Below, piece by piece: positions 36,213-44,756 of a stretch of DNA of 64,000 nt. Numbering within the stretch: the stretch's first letter is position 1; each line of letters starts with the position of its first letter. A program made the translations under genes and the position numbers. Source of the DNA: an uncultured Flavobacteriales bacterium. Its GTDB lineage: Bacteria; Bacteroidota; Bacteroidia; Flavobacteriales_G; Salibacteraceae. The stretch lies in contig CAJXZP010000004.1 of assembly GCA_913062955.1 (NCBI GenBank), positions 1-64,000 of the forward strand, given 5' to 3'. The notes beneath the pieces are model-generated. The model saw nothing but the letters and a program-made list of their open reading frames with translations, was not told the DNA's origin and made no database searches.

Positions 36213-37799
36213 ATGAAGTCCTTATTTTTATCCTGTGTCGTATCCCTTTTGAGTCTAAGCCATATCTACGCACAGATCCCTGTGGGCCATGGGTACGATT
36301 TGGATGGAAATCCATTTTATGGGAACTACGATGAATTTTCTTACTCTCCAACCCTTTTGCTAAAAGTATATATGGAACAAGATGATATGATTCTTGGACA
36401 AATCACCTATCAGGATCACAAAAAAGAACAAATTCCAATGTTGTTTCGAAAGGGGGATTTATATACCCGTCATGCGGATGGGAGTGCTTCTGAAAGAATA
36501 AAAGCTAAAAACTTCCTATCTGCCATTATTGGAACGGACTCTCTTTTTACCATTTCGAAGTATAGTAAACGGGACCCTTCCAATCAACAAGTCTTTTTGA
36601 AACAAGGTCCCTTTATTTGTCTTTTCACTCTAAAAATCGACCACATGGAGTTTGCACAGATTTTTGGCGGCACAAAATCCAATCCCACTTCAAAATACAT
36701 TTTTAAACATACGGGGAGTGATCGGTGGGAAAGTTTGGACTTCTCAAAAAAAGGCGAATTTAAACGGTTCGTTCAAAAACATTTTGATCCTATCTCGGAT
36801 ATTGTATTTTCAGGACCTAACGAAAATCACACTAAAAAAAGCACCCCAACTCTTATTCAAACTATTTTATACTCTAATGCTCTTAAAACAGGTACGTTAC
36901 TCTATTACGACCAATTTTGGAATCTAAAAAATGCTCCAGGAAAGGCTGTTTATACGGCCAAAATCATTTCTTTTAATGACCCAATTTGGGAAGTAGATTA
37001 TTACAAATCCGATCAAAAGCTTCATACTGTTCATTATTCAAAACTTGTTCCTCTTATTAAGGAGGGCCTTTACACCCGTTATTACGTATCGGGAAGAACC
37101 AAAAGTGAAATTATCTTTAAAAAGGACCAATTTGAACTAGCAAAATATTTCGACTCCAATGGAAAAATAGCGTTTCAATATGCCAAGTCAGTTGTGGATC
37201 CCTATGCCCCTTTAATAACCTATAGAAACTCTTATTCAATTAGCTATAATCAGATCTTAAACCTTACCCCTAATAGCGCTGACTCTATCCATTATTTTGA
37301 TTCACTTCATCAAAAAGTGATCTATGAAAAGTATGAGAATAGTGAACTGATCGACTCCTATTTTATGGAAAACGGAAAACAGATTTATCATTTCACGAAT
37401 TCTAACACCCATCTAAAAATCACCAAGATTCAAGACTACATAAATTTCAAAGTTCAAGACGTTAATTTTAGTTGTTCCCTAAAAATGGATGCTCAGGGAA
37501 TTTCACTTCTAAAAGTACGAGTAGACCCTAAAGGAGACATTGTTAGTATTAAACACCTCTTTTCCCCTAATGAAAGTCATCAACTATTCCTGGAGACTCA
37601 CTTGGATCCAAATCCAGCCTATCTCAGAAAACTAGGTAAGTATAGGATAAATGGAAAAGCAGTAAATTACGAGGTGGTTCTTCCTATTCAATTCGTTCGT
37701 GCCAATACCGTTCCAAATGTCAAGAATTTTCATGTAGACCCCGTATTATTGTCCCCAAGTAAATCGGCAACAGAATTGCCCCAAATCATTTGTTATTAA
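36213..37799 (+). CDS. Secreted protein of unknown function (paralogue A)
   Basis: 528 residues, signal peptide MKSLFLSCVVSLLSLSHIYAQ. The mature N-terminus 'IPVGHGYDLDGNPFYGNYDE' is shared with the next gene. Later blocks also shared are 'ALKTGTLLYYDQFWNLK' and 'LLKVRVDPKGDIVSIKHLFS'. The C-terminal 100 residues ('ISLLKVRVDPKGDIV', 'GKYRINGKAVNYEVVLPIQF') look like a TonB C-terminal-type fold without the TonB helix. No enzyme motif is visible. It forms a tandem duplicated pair with the following gene. Periplasmic or outer-membrane location is inferred from the signal peptide. Confidence 0.75.
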   Translation: MKSLFLSCVVSLLSLSHIYAQIPVGHGYDLDGNPFYGNYDEFSYSPTLLLKVYMEQDDMILGQITYQDHKKEQIPMLFRKGDLYTRHADGSASERIKAKNFLSAIIGTDSLFTISKYSKRDPSNQQVFLKQGPFICLFTLKIDHMEFAQIFGGTKSNPTSKYIFKHTGSDRWESLDFSKKGEFKRFVQKHFDPISDIVFSGPNENHTKKSTPTLIQTILYSNALKTGTLLYYDQFWNLKNAPGKAVYTAKIISFNDPIWEVDYYKSDQKLHTVHYSKLVPLIKEGLYTRYYVSGRTKSEIIFKKDQFELAKYFDSNGKIAFQYAKSVVDPYAPLITYRNSYSISYNQILNLTPNSADSIHYFDSLHQKVIYEKYENSELIDSYFMENGKQIYHFTNSNTHLKITKIQDYINFKVQDVNFSCSLKMDAQGISLLKVRVDPKGDIVSIKHLFSPNESHQLFLETHLDPNPAYLRKLGKYRINGKAVNYEVVLPIQFVRANTVPNVKNFHVDPVLLSPSKSATELPQIICY

Positions 37800-37879
37800 T
37801 GAGCACGCTCCGTTCTGTTATCTATCACTTAAACAAAAACATTTTTTGTTCTGATACCAAATACGCATTTATTCCATCT

Positions 37880-39481
37880 ATGAAATTCTTGTTCCTTGCC
37901 TGTGCTTTTACGCTATTCCAATTCACCATTTACCCCCAAGTACCGGTAGGTTACGTTTATGATTTGGATGGCACGCCCTTTTATGGCTGGTATAACGGTT
38001 TTAACTACCAACCCAAAAAATCTTTAAGAGTGCCCATGGTTTTAGATGATTTCATTGCTTGCCAAGCCATTAGCGCTAAAGGAGATACCCAAGAAATTAA
38101 ACTCCGTTCAATGGGTGGTGGAATATATACTTCGGTACGAGATGGGTATGGCACAAAAAAAATAAAACCTACAGATTATCAATACATTATTATGGGAATG
38201 GACTCCCTCTTTTCATTTAGTGGTTCCTATAGGCAAACCGATTACATAAAATCGGATAATATGTTTCTTTGGTTTCTAGAAAGGGATGATTCCACCGAGT
38301 TTGCCATGGAAGTCACTGGTGGTGATTACAATCCCGTAAATTATTTTGCCAGGCGGATTGGAAGTCATCAATGGGCAAAACTAAAGGCTGGTTCCAATAA
38401 TAAATTAAAGCAAGAGTTACTGCTCTTTATGGGGCATATTCCAGAACTTAAGCAAGACATTTTAGAAAACAAGTACAAGGAGAAGGATATTCCTAAACTA
38501 ATAAAAAAGTTGAAATACTTTAATGCTTTAAAAACAGGAGAACCCTTGCCATACGATCATTTTTGGAAAGAGCAAAAACAGGTTACAAATAGCGAAAATA
38601 AAATCCGTGTAAAGGGCTATGATGGAAATCTTTGGCAATTAGAACTTACGCAAAATGGAAATATTATACAATCCGGTTATTTCAGCGCATTAACCCCTTT
38701 AATCGCTGATAGCCTGTTAAACTTCTTTGACGATCACCAACAGTTATTTAAGACGGAGTTTTATTCGAATGAAATTTTAGACAGCTCACACATTTTTAAT
38801 GCCCAAGGCACCATTGCCTACGCCATTAAATTTAAAGTAATAGACCCGAATGCCTTTGAATTAAAGTACCGAAAAAAATACTCCATCATAAATACCCTCC
38901 CCGTTTCCTCTATCGATATTTATGACACCCTTGAATTAAGCATTATCGGGGAAACCAAGCTGTGTTACCAAAAATATGAACGAGCAAAACTAACGTCCTC
39001 TTACTACCTGGAAGATGGAAAAAAGATTTACCAAATGGTTTCGCGTGATTTTCATCCAAAAACCGGTTCGATACAAGGTAAATTGTCCAAATTTTCTGAT
39101 ACTATTAATTTTGCTAGCTCTATAAAAGCCCAAGCAGAAGGGCATACCCTACTCTGGGTAAGGGTAAACGAAAAAGGAAAAATTGAACAAATGAACACCC
39201 TTTACACGCCATTTGAAAAACATGACAAATTTATCCAGTACTTTTTTGACTCCAAATACAAAAAGCGCCCTACTTTAGGTAAATACAAGGTAAATAATGA
39301 GGCAGTTACCTATGAGGTTTTGTTACCCATCAACTTCCTTCTAACCAATCAATCCAGTGTATACCAGCATTATATGAACCCATACAGAGATCCTTATTTT
39401 TCCACCCCCTATCCAGGACAACCTAATTTAGGTCCATTAAATTACGAATATCAAAACCCCAGTTATGGAATACCCAGGTAA
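37880..39481 (+). CDS. Secreted protein of unknown function (paralogue B)
   Basis: 533 residues from ATG 37880, selected because a clean signal peptide begins there (MKFLFLACAFTLFQFTIYPQ); the frame runs upstream to 37790 but without sense. It matches paralogue A along its length: 'VPVGYVYDLDGTPFYGWYNG', 'ALKTGEPLPYDHFWKEQK', 'LLWVRVNEKGKIEQMNTLY' and 'GKYKVNNEAVTYEVLLPINF'. It has an extra Pro/Tyr-rich C-terminal tail ('YMNPYRDPYFSTPYPGQPNL'). The TonB_C-like end may be a binding domain. Probably cotranscribed with paralogue A (80-base gap). Confidence 0.75.
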   Translation: MKFLFLACAFTLFQFTIYPQVPVGYVYDLDGTPFYGWYNGFNYQPKKSLRVPMVLDDFIACQAISAKGDTQEIKLRSMGGGIYTSVRDGYGTKKIKPTDYQYIIMGMDSLFSFSGSYRQTDYIKSDNMFLWFLERDDSTEFAMEVTGGDYNPVNYFARRIGSHQWAKLKAGSNNKLKQELLLFMGHIPELKQDILENKYKEKDIPKLIKKLKYFNALKTGEPLPYDHFWKEQKQVTNSENKIRVKGYDGNLWQLELTQNGNIIQSGYFSALTPLIADSLLNFFDDHQQLFKTEFYSNEILDSSHIFNAQGTIAYAIKFKVIDPNAFELKYRKKYSIINTLPVSSIDIYDTLELSIIGETKLCYQKYERAKLTSSYYLEDGKKIYQMVSRDFHPKTGSIQGKLSKFSDTINFASSIKAQAEGHTLLWVRVNEKGKIEQMNTLYTPFEKHDKFIQYFFDSKYKKRPTLGKYKVNNEAVTYEVLLPINFLLTNQSSVYQHYMNPYRDPYFSTPYPGQPNLGPLNYEYQNPSYGIPR

Positions 39482-39576
39482 AAGGGACACTTCATCCTAA
39501 AAATACGACAGTTGAGTAAAGTTAAATTTCTAAAACAGAACTAACGCTGCACATTTGCTTTCACAAACTATAAGTT

Positions 39577-41736
39577 ATGAAAACAACGGTACTCGCATTT
39601 ATATTATTCATCACGGCTTCGATTTCCGCACAAACCATTTCAGGGCTAGTCACCGATAAGGACGGGAATCCCCTACCAGGAGCAAATGTGTACATCGAAA
39701 ACACCTTTTCAGGAACCTCTTCTGATGCCGATGGAAAGTATTCCTTCCCCTTTACGGATACCGGTAGATTTGTTCTAGTTACCGAATTTGTAGGATTTGA
39801 AAATTACAAACAAGCGATATCTCTTTTTGGAAAGAGCCCTAATTACACTATTTCTCTTAAAGAAAAATTCAACGAACTTACAGCCGTTATCATTACTGCA
39901 GGAAGTTATGGAACTGGAAAATCAGAAAAAGCCATTGTGATGACCTCCCTTGAAATGGTTACTACCGCTGGGTCCTTGGGCGACATCAATGCAGCCATGC
40001 GTTCTTTACCGGGTACGAGTAACAATGGCGAATCGGGAAAATTATTTGTACATGGGGGTGATGGTCGCGAAACGGGAACGTATATAGATGGTATTTATGT
40101 ACACCAACCCTATACCTCAAGTGCTCCAAACATGGCGGTACGTGGACGATTTAACCCATTTATGTTTCAAGGCACTTCTTTCAGTACCGGGGGATACTCG
40201 GCTGAGTACGGTCAAGCTTTATCGTCCGTGCTTACCCTAAACACGAACGACATGCCAGATGAAGATGCTTTAAACATCTCCTTAATGACTGTAGGAGGAG
40301 ATTTAGCAGGAACTAAAAAATGGAAAAACGGAGCGATAACCGCTTCAGTTAATTACATCAACTTAAAACCCTACATGCAGATTACACCTCAGAACTATGA
40401 TTGGAATCAAGAACCCACCGCCTACGGAGGATCTATGAATTTTCGACAAAAGACCAAAGGTTCTGGAATGTTAAAAGTATATGCCTCAATGGACCAATCC
40501 AATCTTTCACAATTTCAACCAACTCGAGACGGAACCAGCAACACCATACAAACGGATGTGCAAAACAACAATCAATTTATTAATGTAAACTGGCACGGGT
40601 CTCCTTCAACAAAATGGCATACAACCCTTGGAACTTCATTTACCAATAACGTAGATCAATTTACTCGAAAAGAGGATATCCTGACTCAAAGAATGATTGG
40701 CAATCATATCAAAGGAACCGTAAAATACCATTTAACTCAGAAAATAAAATTACGTACCGGTATCGAAAACACTTTTACGGATTATGAAAACCAATATGCT
40801 AGAATGGCACAACCTGGGGATAGTACTATAGGCTTTCAAGAAAACCTATCCGCTGCATTTGTGGAAGCTCAAATATATACTTCTTCCAAGCTTTTATTCA
40901 ATATAGGTTTTCGTGGAGAAAACTCACAGTACTTACAACGTAGCACACTGAGCCCTCGACTTTCTATGGCGTACAAAACAGGCAAAAACTCCAGTTTATC
41001 TGCGGCATATGGATGGTTTTATCAAAACCCCATGAATGAACATTTATTAGGCAAAGACTATTTGAGCAACGAAATGGCGCAACACTATATTATTAGTTAC
41101 ACTAAGAATATTAAAGACCGTACGTTCAGAACCGAACTTTTTTACAAAGGGTACCATGATTTAGTCAAATATGGAAACAGTATGAGCGCCCCATATTCCA
41201 ATTCGGGGGATGGATTTGCCTACGGGTTGGACGTGTATTTTAAGGATAAAAAAACAATAAAAAATGGCTCCTATTGGATTTCGTATTCTTACTTAAAAGC
41301 AGAAAGAAATTACCGCCACTATCCACAATCAGCCACCCCTACATTTACGGTTCCTCACAGTATAACATTGGTATACAAACATTGGATTGGTGATTGGCGA
41401 TCGTATGTGGGTGGTGCTTTTAGATATGGAAGTGCGCGGGTATTTAATGACAAAAATTCGGATGAATTTAATTCTGGTAAACTACCGGATAACCTAAGCT
41501 TAGATTTAAACTGGAGTTTCCTTTACCGTCAAAACATTATTCTCTACGCATCGGCTACCAACGTATTGGGTTTTGAACAAATTTATGGATACACCTATGA
41601 CGTAGTACCCAATTCCGAAGGAGTTTATGGGCGTACTCCAATCCTACCTGCCGCCAAGAGTTTCTTTTTTGTAGGATGCTTCCTTACCCTAACAAAAACA
41701 GGGGAAACCAATCAATTAGATAAAATCAACTTTTAA
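39577..41736 (+). CDS. TonB-dependent receptor with N-terminal carboxypeptidase-like domain
   Basis: 719 residues, signal peptide MKTTVLAFILFITASISAQ. A CarboxypepD_reg-like domain occupies about 20-105 ('ISGLVTDKDGNPLPGANVYI'). The plug follows ('GDINAAMRSLPGTSNNGESG', 'LFVHGGDGRETGTYIDGIYV', 'GGYSAEYGQALSSVLTL'), then a beta-barrel to the C-terminus ('SLDLNWSFLYRQNIILYASA'). It imports an unknown ligand across the outer membrane with TonB energy. It is the first gene of a compact set with a TPR-like protein (19-base gap), a DUF2141 protein, a LytS-type kinase and a LytTR regulator, suggesting regulated uptake or export of one compound. Confidence 0.92.
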   Translation: MKTTVLAFILFITASISAQTISGLVTDKDGNPLPGANVYIENTFSGTSSDADGKYSFPFTDTGRFVLVTEFVGFENYKQAISLFGKSPNYTISLKEKFNELTAVIITAGSYGTGKSEKAIVMTSLEMVTTAGSLGDINAAMRSLPGTSNNGESGKLFVHGGDGRETGTYIDGIYVHQPYTSSAPNMAVRGRFNPFMFQGTSFSTGGYSAEYGQALSSVLTLNTNDMPDEDALNISLMTVGGDLAGTKKWKNGAITASVNYINLKPYMQITPQNYDWNQEPTAYGGSMNFRQKTKGSGMLKVYASMDQSNLSQFQPTRDGTSNTIQTDVQNNNQFINVNWHGSPSTKWHTTLGTSFTNNVDQFTRKEDILTQRMIGNHIKGTVKYHLTQKIKLRTGIENTFTDYENQYARMAQPGDSTIGFQENLSAAFVEAQIYTSSKLLFNIGFRGENSQYLQRSTLSPRLSMAYKTGKNSSLSAAYGWFYQNPMNEHLLGKDYLSNEMAQHYIISYTKNIKDRTFRTELFYKGYHDLVKYGNSMSAPYSNSGDGFAYGLDVYFKDKKTIKNGSYWISYSYLKAERNYRHYPQSATPTFTVPHSITLVYKHWIGDWRSYVGGAFRYGSARVFNDKNSDEFNSGKLPDNLSLDLNWSFLYRQNIILYASATNVLGFEQIYGYTYDVVPNSEGVYGRTPILPAAKSFFFVGCFLTLTKTGETNQLDKINF

Positions 41737-41755
41737 ACAACCAAAAATCAGAATC

Positions 41756-42394
41756 ATGAAAACATTGACAACCATTATTGCGGTACTATTCTCGGTACTC
41801 ACTTTTGCTGGGAACCCAGCCTACAACGAGGCCATGAAATCAGCTCTTGGACAATTTGCCACCTCCAAAAGTGTGGATGAACTTCAATCCACCGCCAACT
41901 CATTTCAACGCATCTCCAACTTAGCAGATCAGGAATGGTTACCTCAGTATTACCAAGCGCATTGTTACATTTTAATGAGTTTTATGACCCAAGATGGTGC
42001 GCAAAGGGATGCGTATCTCGATGTTGCTGAAAGCGCCATCACTAAGGTAATGGAAATGCAACCTACTAATTCAGAAACCTATGCCCTTCAAGCCTTTATG
42101 TATACGGGTAGATTGGTGGTAGATCCTATGAATCGCGGACAAGAATTCAGTATTAAATCGCACCAATCTTTAAAGAAATCCTTAGCTATTAATCCAACTA
42201 ACCCCAGAGCTTTGTATTTGCAACTCACCAATGAAATTGGGACAGCCGATTTCTTTGGAACCGATTCCTCTATTTTTTGCGAGCGAATTTCGAACCTTCA
42301 AAAAAACTGGGATGCCTACAATCAAGTAGATGGTTTAGAACCATCCTGGGGAAAAGATCAAGCACAAACTTTAAAAGCAAATTGTAACCAATAA
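41756..42394 (+). CDS. Secreted TPR-like protein
   Basis: 212 residues with signal peptide MKTLTTIIAVLFSVLTFAGN. The mature chain is helical and resembles tetratricopeptide repeats ('EWLPQYYQAHCYILMSF', 'YLDVAESAITKVMEMQPTNS', 'SLKKSLAINPTNPRALYLQL'). Such proteins serve as periplasmic scaffolds. Its position directly between a TonB receptor and a DUF2141 gene suggests a partner of the receptor system. Function not established. Confidence 0.78.
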   Translation: MKTLTTIIAVLFSVLTFAGNPAYNEAMKSALGQFATSKSVDELQSTANSFQRISNLADQEWLPQYYQAHCYILMSFMTQDGAQRDAYLDVAESAITKVMEMQPTNSETYALQAFMYTGRLVVDPMNRGQEFSIKSHQSLKKSLAINPTNPRALYLQLTNEIGTADFFGTDSSIFCERISNLQKNWDAYNQVDGLEPSWGKDQAQTLKANCNQ

Positions 42395-42419
42395 ATTTAT
42401 ATCACCTAAAACATTTCAC

Positions 42420-42821
42420 ATGAAAACAATTATTCTATCAGCCGCTCTCGCCATTTTTTCTTTCGCTTCCATGGCTCAAAACACATTGACTATCAAAATA
42501 ACCGACTTAAAACAAAATTCGGGGATCGTATATGTTTCTCTTTTAGATGCGAAAGAGGAATCGGTACAAAAAATAAAGGGAATGGTAAGTGAGGGCGTTT
42601 GCACCGTGATGCTCACCGATATTCCAGCTGGAACTTATGCCGTGCAGTATTACCATGACGCCAATAGCAATGGAGAAATGGATACCGGTATGTTTGGAAA
42701 ACCAGAAGAAGGATACGGTTATTCAAATGATGCCCGTGGTTTTATGGGTCCTGCAAAATTTGAAGATCAAATATTTGAAATCACTTCAGATCTTCAAATC
42801 ACGTTGAAAACAGTTAATTAA
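42420..42821 (+). CDS. DUF2141 domain secreted protein
   Basis: 133 residues, signal peptide MKTIILSAALAIFSFASMAQ. The remainder is a DUF2141 domain: 'LTIKITDLKQNSGIVYVSLL', 'IPAGTYAVQYYHDANSNGEM', 'GYGYSNDARGFMGPAKF'. The family is a small beta-sandwich of unknown function, often secreted. It sits 25 bases after the TPR-like gene and 44 before the kinase gene, so it belongs to the same transcription unit. Confidence 0.88.
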   Translation: MKTIILSAALAIFSFASMAQNTLTIKITDLKQNSGIVYVSLLDAKEESVQKIKGMVSEGVCTVMLTDIPAGTYAVQYYHDANSNGEMDTGMFGKPEEGYGYSNDARGFMGPAKFEDQIFEITSDLQITLKTVN

Positions 42822-42865
42822 TCTAAGTTTCCATTCTACGTCTAAAAAGAAATTATTTTTGAAAA

Positions 42866-43906
42866 ATGAAGTTTATTTCCGTCATAAAACCGTTTAAAAA
42901 CATTTGGCAAGTAATTATTGCCATGACCTTATTAGACTTCATTTTTCTTCATTATTTATTTCCTGATGCGTATGATAATGTCCGATCATTTATTGTAGCC
43001 AATATTTGGGGAACATCCATTTGGGTAACTCAAAGTTTAGGAAACAGTTCGGTATTTCATTTTTTGGATGATAAATTACCTTGGAGAAAAGGCTTACTCA
43101 AACGTGCAATAGCCAATATCATTGGCATTGGTTTGTACTCTACTATCGCATTTCTAATTGTTCAAGTGATCATGTATAGCCTTTTTCTTCCCCATGTCAA
43201 TTGGGCCCAAATTTGGGAACAATCTCTAGAGGCTACAAAAATCACCTTAACCATTTCATTCTCTATCTCATTTATTCTAACTTTTGTTGGTTTTGGCAAA
43301 AACATGATTGCCATGGAAGTAGAAAAAGAACGTCTCCAAACAGAAATGATTCGTTACAAATACGAATCCTTAAAGAGTCACATAAACCCCCACTTTTTAT
43401 TTAACAGCTTTAACGTACTTACCGAGTTGGTTTATGAAGATCAAAAACTAGCCGAGAAGTTTATTCGTCAACTCAGTGAATTGTATCGTTATGTTCTCCA
43501 TGCGAAAGACGTGGAGTTAATTTCACTGGAAAAGGAATTCCAATTTATTGAATCCTTTACCTTTCTTTTGAAAACCCGTTTTGAAAATCGGGTTCAATTT
43601 GAGATTGACCTTCCTTATTCGGATAATGAAATGGTTATTCCTATGTCGATACAATTGTTGATTGAAAACTGTATCAAGCATAATCAAGCGACATCACACT
43701 CTCCATTAGTTGTAAAAGTTTCCATACAAGATCATTTTGTGGTCGTTGAAAATAATAAACAAGCCATGTTGACATCTATTGAATCTTTTAAAATTGGATT
43801 ATCCAACTTAAAAGAACAATACGCCTATTTTACAGACCACCAAGTAGCGTTTTTTGAATCGGATAAAATATTTAGGGTTTCAATTCCCATCATTCTATCT
43901 AAATAA
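42866..43906 (+). CDS. LytS/YpdA-type sensor histidine kinase
   Basis: 346 residues. Four transmembrane segments (about 13-32, 40-54, 83-106, 126-147) are followed by a short linker and the His_kinase domain. The phosphoacceptor region 'LKSHINPHFLFNSFNVLTEL' (H172, H176) and the 'LIENCIKHN' ATP-binding N-box fit this family. There is no separate periplasmic sensor domain, so the membrane segments themselves or the neighbouring receptor may sense the signal. The paired LytTR regulator starts 3 bases after the stop codon, so the pair is surely cotranscribed. Confidence 0.92.
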   Translation: MKFISVIKPFKNIWQVIIAMTLLDFIFLHYLFPDAYDNVRSFIVANIWGTSIWVTQSLGNSSVFHFLDDKLPWRKGLLKRAIANIIGIGLYSTIAFLIVQVIMYSLFLPHVNWAQIWEQSLEATKITLTISFSISFILTFVGFGKNMIAMEVEKERLQTEMIRYKYESLKSHINPHFLFNSFNVLTELVYEDQKLAEKFIRQLSELYRYVLHAKDVELISLEKEFQFIESFTFLLKTRFENRVQFEIDLPYSDNEMVIPMSIQLLIENCIKHNQATSHSPLVVKVSIQDHFVVVENNKQAMLTSIESFKIGLSNLKEQYAYFTDHQVAFFESDKIFRVSIPIILSK

Positions 43907-43908
43907 GT

Positions 43909-44670
43909 ATGAGAGCTATTATTATTGAGGACGAGCCACGAGCAGCAAAACGGCTAGAGAAACTCATCCATGAGGTGGATCCAACTATTGAGGTATTGGC
44001 CAAATTGGAATCCATCCAAGAGTCCAAATCCTATCTACAGGACAATACATCTATTGATTTGATTTTTAGCGATATTGAATTAGCCGATGGTTTAAGTTTT
44101 GATATCTATGCATCTATACCTAAACTACCGCCAATAATTTTCACCACGGCCTATGATCAATATGCGATTAAAGCGTTTAAAAATAATGGAATTGATTACC
44201 TATTAAAACCTATAGAGCAAACAGAACTCGCAAAATCCTTAGATAAGTTAAAGTCACTTTCTTCACCCGTTATTGATTCTTCGATTCTTCACTTATTAGC
44301 ATCGCAATTAGCCAGCGGTAAAAAGACGTTTAAGGACCGGTTTATGGTGAAAGTAGGAACGCATATCAAAACCATTTTAACTTCCAATATTAACGCCTTT
44401 TATAGTTTGGATAAAGGAACCTATGTGTGTACAAGTGACCAACGCACCTTCATTTTAGATTATTCTTTAGAACAACTGCAAGAAACGCTTGATCCTAAAA
44501 AGTTCTTTCGAATTAACAGGAACTTTATTATTTGTATTGATGCCCCCATGGATATCATTGCTTGGAGTAATAGTCGTTTAAAAATTGACCTTCCAGGATA
44601 TAAGGAAGACCTGATAATAGTAGCTCGTAACCGTACCAAAGAATTTAAAAATTGGCTCGGTGACACCTAG
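43909..44670 (+). CDS. LytTR-family response regulator
   Basis: 253 residues. Receiver domain residues 1-120 with acidic pocket E7-D8 and phosphoacceptor D55 in 'LIFSDIELADG', plus 'FTTAYDQYAIKAF' and 'DYLLKPIEQTEL'. A LytTR DNA-binding domain occupies about 145-250 ('FMVKVGTHIKTILTSNINAF', 'KKFFRINRNFIICIDA'). It is coupled to the LytS-type kinase just upstream. The regulator probably controls the TonB-receptor operon or distant targets; LytTR proteins bind direct repeats about 21 bases apart. Confidence 0.93.
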   Translation: MRAIIIEDEPRAAKRLEKLIHEVDPTIEVLAKLESIQESKSYLQDNTSIDLIFSDIELADGLSFDIYASIPKLPPIIFTTAYDQYAIKAFKNNGIDYLLKPIEQTELAKSLDKLKSLSSPVIDSSILHLLASQLASGKKTFKDRFMVKVGTHIKTILTSNINAFYSLDKGTYVCTSDQRTFILDYSLEQLQETLDPKKFFRINRNFIICIDAPMDIIAWSNSRLKIDLPGYKEDLIIVARNRTKEFKNWLGDT

Positions 44671-44756
44671 ACTTTTCGCCTAATTCATACACAGATTTTG
44701 TTTTAATCGAATAACCTAATTGTCTGGTTATATTTGCATTCGTAAAATCTAATTCA

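Noticed and set aside
44698-44736. Complete TTG / TATATTTG promoter before the M1 peptidase gene
   Set aside because: The -7 box is good, but the nearest upstream TTG is about 28 bases away, longer than the usual spacer.
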